Source: Sympetrum striolatum (taxonomy: Eukaryota; Arthropoda; Insecta; Odonata; Libellulidae). From it: 64,000 bases of DNA. Under the pieces are notes generated by a model. The model did not search any database. It saw only the letters and a program-made list of their open reading frames with translations, and was not told the DNA's origin. The stretch's first letter is position 1; every line of letters starts with the position of its first letter. The position numbers and the translations under genes were made by a program. The stretch lies in NCBI GenBank assembly GCA_947579665.1, contig OX388343.1:87214254-87278253 (forward strand). The letters are read 5' to 3'. Below, in pieces: positions 1 through 26,514 of the stretch.

Positions 1-129
1 CCCTTGATGTGATGTGTAACCATAATAATATTGGTACTGGCAAAGGGACTCAACCTTCTAGGATAAGTGTCATGCCTGGCAGTGATGGGAGTAAGGCAAT
101 CTTGTCATTCCATGAAACCGTTACACAAG

Positions 130-1588
130 GTTCGACAAGAAAAGAAGAGAGAAGCTGGAAACGAAGGTGGGGACATGGAATGTTAGGACAATGCTCAGAA
201 AAGGGAATTTGGAAAACGTAAAGTTAGAAATTAAGAGGTCCAACATTAATGTACTAGGGTTATTCGAAGTGCGGTGGAAAGGCGAGGAAGACTTCTGGAG
301 CGATGATATTTGAGTCATTTTCAGTGTGGAAAGTGCATACTAGTCAGTGGGGAGTAGCTGTAGTGTTAGATAAGAAAGTGGGAGAATCTGTGATAGCCAC
401 CGAGCTAATAAGCGATCGGGTCACGTCAGTAGAAGTAAAGTCTGAACCAGTAAATACGGTTATAGTTCAGGTGTGCTTGCCCACTAGTGATTACAGTGAA
501 GATAATGTAGACATGGTTTATGAACAAATAGAGAAGGTTATGGGGAGGGCTAAGGACAACAATAATCTCGTTGTTGAGGGAGACTGAAACGCGGTAGTTG
601 GGCAAGGCAAAGATGGGAAGAGGTGGAAAAAACTGTTGGGAGGGTCAATAAAACCAAAATTAAGAAATCATGGGTAACTGTAGACATGTTAAATAAAATG
701 GAGGAAAGAAGGAAATGAAAGAGAGTCAACACCGGGCATGGATGCAGAATGTACAGAGCACTAAACAACTAACTAAGAAGGGAAACAAATAAGGCTAGGG
801 AACAGTGGTGGAAGGGACAGTGTAATGAAATAGAAGCTGGTTGAAAGCGGGAGGGCCGACTAATGTTTAGTAACTTGAAACCTACAAGGACAAAAATAAA
901 ATGTGTGGAAGAAGTTGAAGAAGACGATGTAGGACCTGGGTTACTTGATAGTGAAATAGAAAGGGCATTGCGGGATATGAAAGGGAATAAGGCAATGGGG
1001 GTTGACGAGATCCCAGTGGAGTTCCTTAAGAACCAGGGGAAAAAGGTATGAAATTTTTGTATGTTTTAATTAGGAAAATTTATGATGAAGAGCAATGACC
1101 AGAGGATTTTACCAAAATATCTTGATTCCTTTACAGAAAAAGAACAAGGCTACAGAATGACCGCATTATCGTAAAATTAGCCTAATCTCTCACGCGGCAA
1201 AAGTTCTTCTAAGGGTTCTGAATAGACGGGTCGAGGGAAAAATTGATTGGCAAATCGGAGAAGACCTGTTTGATTTTCAAAGAGGGAAAGAAATGAGGGA
1301 AGCAATTGGGGTGATGAGAGTACTTGCGGAACGAAGCCTGGAATTTAAGAGGGATTTATGTGTATGTTTTGTTGTTTTGAAAAGGCTTTCGATAGTGACC
1401 AGTGGCCAAAACTGATGGGGATATTAAAGAAATATGAGTTAGACTGGAAAGATAGACGTTTAATTCAAAATTTCATCAAACAGCTCGCGTAAGGATAGCT
1501 GATGGGGAATCGGATTGGGCTGCTTTGGATTTTGGGGTAAGACAAGGGTGTCCTATATCATTAAAGCTTTTTAATATATTTGCTGATG
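130..1588 (+). mobile_element. Non-LTR retrotransposon (LINE), 5' part: endonuclease and start of reverse transcriptase
   Basis: Decayed LINE read in several broken frames. An EEP-type endonuclease start is seen near 170 (GTWNVRTMLRKGNLENVK), then LGLFEVRWKGEEDFWSDD near 255 and GVAVVLDKKVGESV in the open stretch 303-587. Reverse transcriptase motifs follow: ALRDMKGNKAMGVDEIPVEF near 965-1025 and FEKAFDSDQWPKLM near 1378-1420. Stop codons and frame changes lie throughout, so it cannot be active. The element is cut at 1588 by a DNA transposon and resumes at 4534. It lies antisense to DNAI7, whose missing exons must lie beyond the left edge. The clade (RTE- or CR1/Jockey-like) was not resolved. 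Confidence 0.85.
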
Positions 1589-2744
1589 CACTGGCGCAGC
1601 GAGGGGTGGGGGTGGTTTAGGGCTTCAAACCCTTGGGACTCAAGTCCTATGACTAGCTCTGTATTTTTTTCTGCTGAAGAGTACAAAACCCCAATAATCA
1701 CGCAAGTCTTACACACACACTGCTAGTCGTGTTTGCTTGATAAAAGTCAGCGTCAGCGAAAGCTTCGCATACCCGTAAATATGGCTCCGATGTCAGCTAA
1801 GGTGATGTTTTCGGTAGCATAGTAGGCCTAGAGCCGACATTGATATAAATAGGACGCTATGATACGAGTGTTTCGCACACAATGTTCAACGCGTACACTT
1901 CTTGAGCCTATCCTTTAGTTAGTATGATTAACGCCATAAGATAAGATTCCCATGAGAAAAATTCGAAAGTGATGATTTGTTTACTCCTCGAAATATACAA
2001 GGGAACATTCGAGAAGTAGTTCGAAACTTGCACCCTGAAAACAGAGATTAAGATTACGTTTCAGATACAAACAGATTGATAAAACGCTCAGTTAGATCTT
2101 TTGCATGTGACTGTTTCAAGGGTTTGAATGCAAAGCTAGGCTCGTGAGTAGTGCTTTTGAGAAATTCACAGTGAACAGTTCAAAGGAGAGTTTAGTTTGG
2201 ATTTCATAAGGTTCAGATGGACATCCGAAATTTTTTTCACAGTCCGCTAATAGCTCGAGGCCGCTATCAGAAAAAACATAAGGCTATGTGTTTTTTTTAA
2301 ATAACCATTATTTTATGCGTAAATTAGGATTGTCTTATTTTAAGGCTGTTATCGGAGGGCACATCTCAAGATGAGTTAGCGACAATTGCAAAGTTACTTG
2401 TTCCTTTATCAAGCATTCTGGACGATTAAAAGTCTGCACAGTAGACTCTTCATTACTCGGGATGATAGAAAATATACTGCTCTTTATTTTTTGTTTGCCT
2501 GTTAATTTGATGTATATTTACGAAAATTATTCGGTAACCGAATTTCCGTAGAAATTTGAAAAAATATTGGAGCAATACAAGATACCAGTAAAAACTAATT
2601 TGCGATGATATTATTAATAACATATCATCTTGGAAACAAATCAGTCCGCTGAAAGGTATGTATTGTGCGCGTAAGTTACGCACATATTTATCGGAACTGT
2701 GACTTGATGATTTGAAATAAATTTGAAAAACTATTAAAACTGTG

Positions 2745-2983
2745 GAAAAATTAATGGAAAAATGAAAAACTCACTGAGTAAAAATTCCACAACATATATT
2801 TCTTCCTCTACTGCGACATGTTTCAACTCACAGAGTTATCATCAGGCAAAGATCACAAAGCATAACAAGGATATATACCAGAGAGCATGACCAATACAAC
2901 CAATGAGAATAAGGAAGGGGGTGGTTAGGGAGAGTTAGACAAACCAATTGAAGGGGGAAGAGGGAGGGGAGATTGATTGATTA
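2745..2983 (-). mobile_element. Short retroposon with hammerhead motif, Penelope-like
   Basis: This 239-bp insertion is flanked by the 13-bp direct repeat TATTAAAACTGTG at 2732-2744 and 2984-2996, consistent with a target-site duplication. One end is a GATT-type simple repeat (about 2970-2983). Read on the minus strand it carries a hammerhead-like core followed by GTGGAATTTTTACTCAGTG, similar to the GTGGAATTTTCGACACAGTG of the element at 61 kb. Penelope-like elements are known to carry minimal hammerheads in their terminal repeats. No coding sequence is present, so this is a fragment or a non-autonomous copy. Confidence 0.55.
2811..2850 (-). ncRNA. Hammerhead ribozyme-like motif
   Basis: On the minus strand the order is CTGATGA (2845-2839), a 5-bp stem AACTC/GAGTT closed by the loop TGT (2837-2825), GAAA (2824-2821), then ACATGTC with the GTC cleavage triplet ending at 2815. 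The very short helix III (AC/GT) is the arrangement described for hammerheads of Penelope-like retroelements. One unpaired T sits between CTGATGA and the stem. Helix I is weak (TGC/GCA plus a wobble pair). Activity is unknown; the call rests on motif order alone. Confidence 0.5.
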
Positions 2984-3371
2984 TATTAAAACTGTGTCTT
3001 AAATTCATCAGCTTCCTTTTCAATGCAGCCACTCTGGCGATAGAATCCCACGAATCTCATGATTTATCCTGTCAACCACGTGGTCATACAATGCCCATTC
3101 AAAATATCAATTCATGGAAAATTTTTGTTTTCTTTGAGCACTCAGTGCGTAAGACTGGGTTTGCATCAGCTCTCTGCTGGTTAAACCACCTATTACTTAG
3201 TCTAAATAATTGTAATTTGACGTCTTAATTTTTCGCCTTGGAATGTGACTTTAATTCTGCAAATTCAATTATAATATCAACTATAATCAAGAGTCTACTG
3301 TATTTTTGTTAATGCAGCCGAATTTTTAATTTTCGGTATGCGACGCATTCACTTGAATACTTAGCTAATAC

Positions 3372-3877
3372 CAGGGGCGGATCCAGGCGTAAATTTTGGG
3401 GGGGAAACTTCCAGGAAGGGCCATAGCGAGTGGGGGGGGGGAACTTTAGCTTCAGTCGTTCGAGGGAGAAGAGGAGTAGACGAAGTAGAACTTTGAGTGC
3501 AAAGAAGTCGCCGGTTTCAAACATTGTGTTTTTTCCTTACAACTAGGCGTTACAATGTTGTCTCACGGTCGGCTTTGCCACCGCATGCGACTGAATGGCG
3601 GCGTCCAGTGGTGCGTCTGATTTTGTGCCCGCTACTTGAGTGAACTCCTCCATTTCAAACAATGTTCAGCTATGAGTGGCGCGACTCGGAAGCAGCACAG
3701 AATGGCCTCGTGTAAAGGGCCAAGAGCATGCGACAACATTACTCCGACAACCGTCACGCGTCATCTATAGACGACGCTCGGTTTATAAGTATTAAATTAT
3801 TGGCCTTGGAAAATATATTCTCTTGGATTTGGGGGGGGGGAATTTCCCCCTTCCCCCCCCCCCTGGATCCGCCACTG
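3372..3877. mobile_element. Nested hAT-type MITE (506 bp)
   Basis: It has inverted ends CAGGGGCGGATCCAGG and CAGTGGCGGATCCAGG (right end read backwards) and is flanked by a perfect 8-bp duplication GCTAATAC at 3364-3371 and 3878-3885. Long G and C runs lie just inside the ends. It has no coding capacity. It inserted into the 2.9-kb hAT-like element, so it is younger than that element, which is in turn younger than the LINE. Confidence 0.8.
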
Positions 3878-4533
3878 GCTAATACATAAATAACGAAGTC
3901 AGGCTTAATTGTAAGCCTACCAGAAAATTTCTTCTGATGTAAATGATTTTTTGTTTCTTATATAAACCTTGTGAAATAAGCTGTACATACGATATACTTC
4001 ATATTTTTATACATTGATGGTGTTTTCTGGGAAGGCGACATTTCAATTAAATTCCAAAATCTGCTGATGATGTAGTCAAATAACGAAAGATATTCAATTA
4101 AGAATGGGAACACGCAAATGTGGGGGATCTAATGAGTGGATGCTACGTTTTATATCGCTTACCAAATAACCGTAACCAATTTTTTTCTTCGCACGCTTTG
4201 CAACCTCTTGGAAGAAGTTAAGATATACAACACTAAAAAACTTCAGCATAGAAAAAAATGAGTTTTTAATTGATATTGCACGTATCCAAACAACACTCAT
4301 GATAAGTTTCCAATTGTTCGCTTATGTAAACTACTATCTTGGAAAGTGTAATAAGTTGGCCACAAGCGTTTAACTCCTCTAGTTTTCAATTCATTTAGTT
4401 TTTGAAAGAATTGACATATATTGAAGTAAGTAGAGAGCATGAATATACTAGCCCCAGTAAGGTAGGCATTTATTCGTTTTCTCGGCAGCCTTAGGACCCC
4501 CCCCCCCATTGGCAAATCCTGGCTGCGCCATTT

Positions 4534-5380
4534 TGCTGATGAAATGGTGAAAGAAGCCTGGGAAGAAATAGACAAGGGGGTAAAGCTTGGTGGAGAAGTA
4601 GTGAAGTCTGTAAGGTATGCAGACGAAAAAGATACTGTATGTGATTCCGTAAAGGGTTTACAAACATTAGTAAATGCTCTTAACGATAAAGCAAGGTAGT
4701 TTGGTATGAAAATTAAAGTAAGTAAAACTAAAGTTTTGATATTCACCAAAGGAAAGAAAGCTTAGTTAACTATAAGGGTGGATTGGGAAAAACTAGAGCA
4801 GGTGGATACATTTTCTTACTTGGGAAGTGCTCTCTGTTGGGACGGAAGATGTAAAGACGAGGTTCGTAAAAGAGTAGCCTTGGCCAAGGAAGCCTTTATG
4901 AAGCGAAGGGATTTGATGACCAAAGGTCTTGACAAAGGAAACAGGAAAAGATTGGTGATATCTTTGGTCTGGAGTGTGTTGCTCTATGGGTGGAAAACGC
5001 GGAATTTAAGAAAGGAAGAAGTTAAACGTCTGTAGCCCTTCGAGATGTGGTAGAATGGAAAAAGATAGTTGGGTTGATAGGAAGACGAACACGGAGGTGT
5101 TAGAGATGGTTGGGGAGGAGAGGGTTTTAATTGATGTCATTAAGTATCGTCAGAAGATATGGGTGGGTCAAATTTTGATGGGAGAGGGATCGGTAAGGGT
5201 TGTAATTAAGGGGAGGATTCAGGGGAAAAACAAAGGGGAAGGCAGAGACAAATGTTGTTGAATGACATAAGTGGTGGCGTTAACTAAAGGGAAATGAAGG
5301 AGTTGACTCTTGACTTAAGAGGGTTTTTTGATCGTACATGAACCTACCGAAAGGTAGAACACTCAAGAAGGAATGAGATA
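4534..5380 (+). mobile_element. Non-LTR retrotransposon, 3' part: C-terminal reverse transcriptase
   Basis: Continuation of the LINE broken at 1588. VRYADEKDTV near 4610-4640 is a damaged YADD catalytic box. Further on are FGMKIKVSKTKVLIFTKGK, then LEQVDTFSYLGSALCWDGR, LAKEAFMKRRDLMTKGL and LVWSVLLYG (4778-5035), and a tail resembling DRKTNTEVLEMVGEERV (5055-5261). This is the conserved C-terminal order of the family. Several stops and frame changes are present. The 3' end was not marked by a clear tail and is placed by the last recognisable coding match. Confidence 0.8.
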
Positions 5381-6708
5381 AGTCATTGTTACCATTCTGA
5401 AAGAGGCAATACAAAATCTGTCATTAAGAAGTAATTAGTTTATATTCGAATTTAGCGCTAAAATCAGTTCTTGTCTTGGAGAAATTCCATTAGAAATGGT
5501 TAGAACAATACTGTGCGTGAAATTTACCAGCATATTACGTACAATTTCCTAAAGTTTTGCAATATTCATTAATTCAAAAACTTTGTTTATTGAATTCTTT
5601 GATTTAACATATTCCCAATAACCTCAAGAGCAGCTCCTTTATCTTTAAAGTTTGATTATTCTGTTCAAACAGGCCTTTTTAGACGAAAATTAAATTATCA
5701 TCAAGCTATGAGTGTATGTCTACTCAGAGTGTCATCGATTGAAAGTGTGTAGACAAAGAAATATTATGTGAAGGAGAATGCGAACTTAGCTCTCGTCACA
5801 GTCTGTAATGCATGGTGGGCTGAATATATTTTTATAACTTTATATATAGCTATAGCTATATAACTTTTTTTTACCGTTCGAAAGATACGATAATCAACAT
5901 CATATCTTAACACAATAACTCGCTTAATCAAGTCATCTTTTCAAGAGAAATGTTATGGAAAAACTTATCAGTGAATCAATGATAAGCGATCCAGAAAGCC
6001 AAATCCATGAATGACCAATTGTTGGTAATACAAGAGAATTTTTCAACATACACGAAGAAGTTATAGATTTATTTCCACAGATTCTTAGAAAAAGGTAAAG
6101 CCGGAATTTCTTCACTATCATTACGCGTAAACACTGGATGTTTCCTTTGTATTGACAGTATAACCTCGTTATAAAATTTAAAGACACCGGCAGCCTAATT
6201 TCAAGCGGAAGAATATACAAAAAAAAACTTTTATAATAATAAAGGACTTTATTCAGGGTGAGACTGAGACTATAAAGCCTCTTCTTACATCCAACCCTTC
6301 GTAATATAAATTTTAAGAAAGAGACAGCTTGATAAAAAGTACACAGAAGAATACTACTTTGTGGATTAAAAATACCAAATCTAAGAGCTTAGGAAAAAAA
6401 ATCCAATGCAGGAAAACACCCTCAAGAAAGGGAGTACGAAAACCCTGCGAAACCTACGGATATGAAAACTAAATTAAGTGATGAAATCAAATTAAATGAG
6501 ATTTAAAAGATAAGAAGACAAACCAATCGTAGCGTACAAAATCATTATATGACAAAGTCAAAAGATATAACATGTACAAATTCCGCAAATGAATTAATTA
6601 TTTATGGAATTTGTACGTGTTATAACTTTTGACTTTGTCATTCAAAGTTTTAAATGTGAAATTCCACTAAGTTGCGCTTCATAATATTTATTTAAGAAGA
6701 ATACTTAC
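5381..6708. other. AT-rich stretch, DNAI7 intron beyond its last visible exon
   Basis: No exon with plausible splice sites continuing DNAI7 was found here. The only structure noted is the inverted repeat at 6549-6641. The open frame on the minus strand near 5933-6220 has no recognisable protein character. Confidence 0.5.
6549..6641. repeat. Inverted repeat, 36-bp arms
   Basis: Arms 6549-6584 and 6606-6641 pair at 34 of 36 positions around a 21-base AT-rich loop. It is probably the core of a small foldback MITE in the DNAI7 intron. No target duplication was recognised. Confidence 0.7.
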
Positions 6709-21449
<14,741 letters not shown>

Positions 21450-21707
21450 CTATTATTCCCAAAGAAAATTCACTTATTCTTAGTCGATATCGAAAAAAAA
21501 AGAAATTTCTCAGATTTGTTTTAAATCCTGAGGCAAATGATAAGAGACGAATTCAAGCAGTTTTAACCGTCGCTTTCTAGTGAATCAAGGTGAAAACGTA
21601 GAAATGAAGTTGAAAGAAAATAAACCATGTATGTAGTTTTTTCATACAATCCGTGCATAATGTGACAAAGTGTTTTAGAATGGCAATGCGTTCAAAAATT
21701 CACCTAC

Positions 21708-21719
21708 CGCGTTTTTCAT
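21708..21719 (-). CDS. DNAI7: Candidate DNAI7 start exon (four codons)
   Basis: ATG AAA AAC GCG followed by a GTAGGT donor, with AAAC before the ATG. It would splice in phase 0 to the exon at 21449 across a 258-bp intron. It is very short and the donor is imperfect, so a further-upstream start is equally possible. Confidence 0.25.
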
Positions 21720-22780
21720 GTTTACACATAAACATATATTTATCCGATTATTGAATCTTAAGTAAACAACGCCGTTGAGTAGGGCGATAAAATCAGACGG
21801 AACCAGACGGAACGTCCACTTTTAGCAAATTTTTGATAAATTGTTTTCGTTGCACCATCGTTGAATCAAATTTCTGAACTCTGAAGCGTGCATTGGCATT
21901 GAAAATTAATGGTTGTGTCAGCATGAAGGATTTTACCATTTTCCTTAAAGTGTGAGTATGCCTTATGATTTTGAGAATTGATTTATGATTAATGTCTTCT
22001 TATTAAATTCGCATCTATTAGTTTGAAGCATTGAAATCATTCAGTATTTTCCTAAACGATTAATATTTTTTTAAGAATATCGGAGCATCTGCCGCTTATT
22101 CCCCTACTAGATACTCGGCGAGCGCTGAAAAAATCTTTGTTGCATCAACACCAATTCTAATCGATGAAAAATAGCACGAATAGAGAGGAACGTAAAAAAT
22201 CTGCTTAGCCCCTTTATTTCCGTTAAAAACGATATTTTAATTTTGGCGAGTCTACCTTCAAGGCATTCAGCTATTAGCTAGGGTTTCGAGTGGCTGTATG
22301 GGCTGTATACACAGAGCAGTGACATTCTATCTAAGACCATGATGTATTCAGCACAAAAAGCTCCCCACCTGCTTTTCATCCCCAGAGTAACTTTCTTCCC
22401 GGTCTGTGAGTATTCTGCATTGATATATATATAAAATACTTTCAATTTTCTCATAAGGTGCATATTTCAGGTAAAGTTATAAGCATAAAGTATTTATCAC
22501 CATTCCAAGAGCCTCTCAGATACAAAGAAGGACTCCAACGTCAATCGTAGAAAAGACAGAAATATAAGATTTAGAAATTCTAGCCTCGTATGAGAAGATA
22601 CCAGCAAGGACTTCTATAGTGAAAAATTTAGGAGAATTTTAAAATTTAGTTTTCAAGGAGGATAAAAAGATAGATTGGTATGGGAATATTTATTGGATAT
22701 GATAGATAGACTGATGAAAGTAATCGATTCAGAATCAGCCAATACATTGATATACAATCATACTTACTAACCACCGTGGC
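21720..22780. other. Intergenic, nothing recognised
   Basis: AT-rich sequence upstream of the first DNAI7 exons seen. It should hold the DNAI7 promoter, but no convincing site was identified. Confidence 0.4.
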
Positions 22781-22784
22781 AGAT

Positions 22785-24310
22785 GAAGTTGAAATATTAC
22801 AATTACAAAGAACTTCTTGAGACGACTAACAAACAGGATAATGTAATAATTGTGGGAGATTTTGACGTGGTTATTGAAGCCAATATTGTGAATAAACTGG
22901 TGAGTTAGGTGAAACAAATCAGAGAAAAGATATTAGGACATATGGTAGGAGAGTTTTGTGAGTAGTGTAAGATGGTGGTGTTAAACACATCAAAAAGAGG
23001 GTTCAAAATTTATGTTATTATAGTCAAAAAAGGAATAAACACTAAATTAAAATCTAGTCATTGCTATCCTGAAGTAGATGAGAATATTGATCACTAACTC
23101 GTACAAAGTAAAACTCCATATTTGAGTTAAGAAAATAAGGAGATCAACTAAGAGTAACTGATGTCTAGAAAGTTTTAATGGTTTACCAACAGCAATACAT
23201 TGAAGCGATTTCATTGGGATGACATTAAGAAAGGAATTATTGATGCTACAAAAGACATCCTAGGGTAGAGAACATTTCAAAAAAGGAAACTTTGGGTGAC
23301 TAAATAGATAAAGGGAGAGGAATAAAAAGTGGAAGAAAATGAATGAAAGTGATAGAAAAATTGTTTCACCAGCAAATGCAACTCGGAGGAAGAAAAATGG
23401 ACCAAGCAAATTGCTGGGAAGATAGAAGAAGGTACAAAATGGGAAGATAACGCATATCCTAGGATTAAATCTCTCCGGTATTAGCATACAACCAAATCAA
23501 TGGTTATTAAAGATCAAAGAAGGAAATAAGCTCATAAATACTGACAAAGTCATTAGATGTCAGAAAGAATATATAGAATAACTGCATCATGAAGAGGATA
23601 TTGGAGATCTAAGTGAATGCGCTGAAAAATAAAATGAAATTATGCCCATTATTAATCAATATAGACTTTGACTCTGCGATGCAAATCTTCAAATCAGGCG
23701 ACGTCATAGAGATTGATGGGTTACTTAGAGACACTTAAAGAACTTGGGAGAAGTGCTGAGGGAGCATTCCTTCAAGCTAGTTGAAAACTGCTGTAAACAA
23801 CCAGATGATTTTATTTAAAAGCATTAAGCAATACCACAACTCTATCAAAGAAGGGCAATACCATGAAGTGTAATGATTGCAGAATGATTTCATGGCTATA
23901 ACATGCTTCAAAAGTGCTGATTCCAATAATTATGAACAGATTTTTTTTTATTTGAACGGTACATTGCAGAGGACCAATTTTCATTCAAGGGAGATAGAGG
24001 AGTCTTGAAAACTCTGTCAATCCAAATACTGATATTGGAGAGATATATGGGAATGAATAGGAGAGAATATTAAATGTTCATTGACCTGGAGCTTTTTACA
24101 GAATAAATTGGGGTAAATTTACTGATTAACACTAAGATAAGATGTAACAATAGATTGGAGAGGCAAGTGAATGATTTTTAAGATGTATTATAAAAAAATC
24201 AATTATCATTAATGGAGCTGTATCTGAAGCAAAGAGACAGAAGCAAGTTAAACAAGATTGTTCTCTCTCCCTATCTATTTAATCAGTTCATTCAAAAATG
24301 TATACACATT
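22785..24310 (+). mobile_element. Degraded LINE copy (endonuclease to reverse transcriptase)
   Basis: Highly decayed but ordered remains: LQELLETTNKQDNVIIVGDF near 22800-22860 (endonuclease GDFN block), an RT start with CNDCRMISWL and HASKVLIPIIMNR near 23870-23940, RDIWE and INLE-type FIDLE remains near 24030-24090, and INGAVSEAKRQKQVKQDC with LSPYLFNQFIQK near 24200-24300. Frame shifts lie between all blocks. It is in the same broad family as the element at 130-5380. Confidence 0.7.
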
Positions 24311-25254
24311 AATTACACAATATAACAAATTTTAATTTTTTTCTGTCCTTGGGTATTGATTGTGTTTTCCTGTTTTGCCTCCTCTAGAAAGCAAAGAAAA
24401 TGGCAATTATGCTGTAAAAAGGTTGTTTTAGTGGCCAGGACATTGATATGTTTGATTGTATTGATTCATATGATTTCCTGCATTTAAGGATTTAAGTGAT
24501 AGAGTAAAAGAGGCAGATCACTTGGGTAGGCATGATCATAAATACAAAGTAAGATGTATAAAACAAAAATAGATAACCAGAAATACTCTTTTTAAATAGA
24601 GCTATCAAGGAATAGAACAGTCTACTTGCAGAAATCATCTAACCTTTCCCAAAAAATATTAAAAGTTTTAATAAAGTTATTAGTAAAATTAAAAATTTGA
24701 GGAATGAGCCTGCCAGTAATAAATGTGAGACAACTTGGGGATCATCTGGTAGGGTGATGCACGGTGGGGACTTTGTTGTCCACGTGACTGCTACGGTAGC
24801 CGTGAAATCCTATCAGCAACCGTGAAAAATCTTGCATGATAAGTACAAGACAAGTAATGTATATGACATTTAAGGTTATTTAAAATTCATATTAATTTTG
24901 CTAATTCACAGTGGTTTTTTATAATTCATATATGTATTGCATACATATTGCATTATGGTATTTATAATTTTGTATTTATATTTTATTATTTTTGATTTAT
25001 GCATGCTTTTGTTGTATTTAGTTGAGTTTTTTTGATTTTATGAATAATAATATTTTTAATTTTATTTTAAAATTAATTTTTATGTAAGTTAATGTCGCCA
25101 CCAGTCCTTACAACTAACTGCAGCGGTTTTGTACAATAAATATATAAAATGTGGAATTGGCATATCTTTGCAATACATGTATGTGATTATGTTATACATT
25201 TTCATTCTGTGATAAATATATACCCTGCCTAGCTTAGCAGTAGTTTATCTTGTA

Positions 25255-25560
25255 ATGAATATATTCGATATGCAATAGACAAAACAAATAGGATGCAAAG
25301 ATTAACTGGTAGAATGCTAAGGGGTTGCCCCTTAGGGAGTCCAAAGTCAAAAAATAGTATATTTTTTCTTATTCAAACTAGTCTTACATACTTCTGTATG
25401 ATTTGTGATCCACATGAAGTAGGTTTAACTTAAGAAATTTTGCTAGGATGTATAATTAGTTCTTGCTTCTTGCAAGTTATGACAAGAATGATTGCTTTGA
25501 TGATACTAGCTTTCCATACAAAAACCTTTCTATCCAGCCCTTATACTTCTTAGAGATGGG
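25255..25560 (+). mobile_element. Jockey-like LINE fragment
   Basis: DKTNRMQRLTGRMLRGCP and CMICDPHEVGLT match KANRMQRLASRILRGCSS and CAIWDPHEVGLI of the copy at 17.9-18.6 kb, so both derive from one family. Stops and indels abound. Confidence 0.7.
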
Positions 25561-25667
25561 TAAAACACTTGCATAAAATTTCCTCTGGAGTACTCTGCTG
25601 AATGGCTGTATATGCTAAAATTTAAAAAAAGACTGAGAGCATTTCTAGAAGTAGTGGATATGTGAAT

Positions 25668-25739
25668 ATTTCACTTATGTTACAGTAGGCTTCTTCATCT
25701 TCGACCAGAAGAAGCCTATTGTAACATAGGTGAAATGTC
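25668..25739. repeat. Inverted repeat carrying a hammerhead-like motif in each arm
   Basis: ATTTCACTTATGTTACAGTA with GGCTTCTT in the left arm pairs with AAGAAGCC and TATTGTAACATAGGTGAAAT in the right arm. On the plus strand the right arm reads CAGAAGA (25706-25712), stem GCCTA/TAGGT, GAAA (25732-25735), TGTC. The left arm on the minus strand reads TGAAGA, GCCTA...TAAGT, GAAA. Confidence 0.65.
25706..25739 (+). ncRNA. Hammerhead-like motif
   Basis: Core 1 is CAGAAGA (consensus CTGANGA, one mismatch), helix II is GCCTA/TAGGT with loop TTGTAACA, core 2 is GAAA, and a GTC cleavage triplet follows. Helix III would be minimal. The mismatch at the second base of core 1 probably abolishes activity. 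It resembles the motif at 2.8 kb in layout. Confidence 0.4.
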
Positions 25740-26163
25740 ATCGCTTCAAACAACCTGCAGGCAGTGGAACCCAAAAGCACCATGCAGAGAACTTTTTAAT
25801 CTTATGAAATGTACACCTCAAATTAAATAGTAAAGCAAAAGGGTGAATAGTTTCAACATTATCTTTTATGCATATATAGCTATGAGTATTAGGCATGTTT
25901 ACTTAAATTAATTTTCATTTAAACAGAGAAATCAAACCCAACTCAACATACAATAAAATAATATATTTGATAAATACATGAAACCTATTTGCAGCCAAAT
26001 TTTACTTCTTAGATATAACACCAACAATTGAGTAAAATATTCCGAAGGCTCAATATGAGATATCAAATTTCAATGAAACAGAGATTATGATATATATGCA
26101 ACAATAAAATACAATGCCCTATATTTGGAACTGAAATAACTTAATCTTAATAAGTCTTGAAGC

Positions 26164-26514
26164 TTAGATAGCTTCTATTTCACTTTCTGCAGATTCGGCC
26201 TCATTTCTTCCTCTACTCTTAACCCTTGACAAAACAAGGTCATCTTCATCATCTTTATAAACACCAAACCATTTATTCCCTGGAAGTCTTTCATAAAGTG
26301 GAGGAGCAGAGTCTTCTTCAAACATCATCTCATTTTCTGGACACACAGTTATTTTTTCTACTTCTAGAAACACCCAGATTCCGATTGCAAAAACAACAAC
26401 AACATGTACTGCAGCATGCCAAGTAAAGAGCAAGGTTGTGATCATCATTTGCTCATGATTTGTTTCTTCCCATTTATGTAGAAATGAAAATGGTGGATAT
26501 AGAATGAATCCCAC
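26164..26514 (-). CDS. TMEM45 exon 5 (C-terminus)
   Basis: Acceptor TTTTAG, 116 codons and stop. It starts VGFILYPPFSFLHKWEE (the conserved FQ-x-GF-x-LYPP junction with exon 4), then a membrane segment TTLLFTWHAAVHVVVVF and an acidic cytoplasmic-type tail (EDSAPPLYERLPG, DDEDDL, EAESAESEIEA). The tail is longer than in vertebrates and not conserved. Confidence 0.9.
   Translation of the reverse strand: MGFILYPPFSFLHKWEETNHEQMMITTLLFTWHAAVHVVVVFAIGIWVFLEVEKITVCPENEMMFEEDSAPPLYERLPGNKWFGVYKDDEDDLVLSRVKSRGRNEAESAESEIEAI

Larger units (their letters stand above)
1589..4533. mobile_element. hAT-like DNA transposon inserted in the LINE
   Basis: The LINE is interrupted by 2,945 bp. The eight bases TGCTGATG sit at 1581-1588 and again at 4534-4541, which is the 8-bp target duplication expected of hAT elements. 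The ends are inverted: CACTGGCGCAGC at the left, and the right end read backwards gives AAATGGCGCAGC (10 of 12 match). No intact transposase was found inside. The interior holds two later insertions, a retroposon at 2745-2983 and a MITE at 3372-3877. Calling it hAT is inferred from the 8-bp duplication and the TGGCG-type ends. Confidence 0.7.

Noticed and set aside
4059..4100. CTGATGATGTAG ... CGAAAGATATTC as a further hammerhead
   Set aside because: Cores are roughly in place but helix II and helix III cannot be drawn convincingly.
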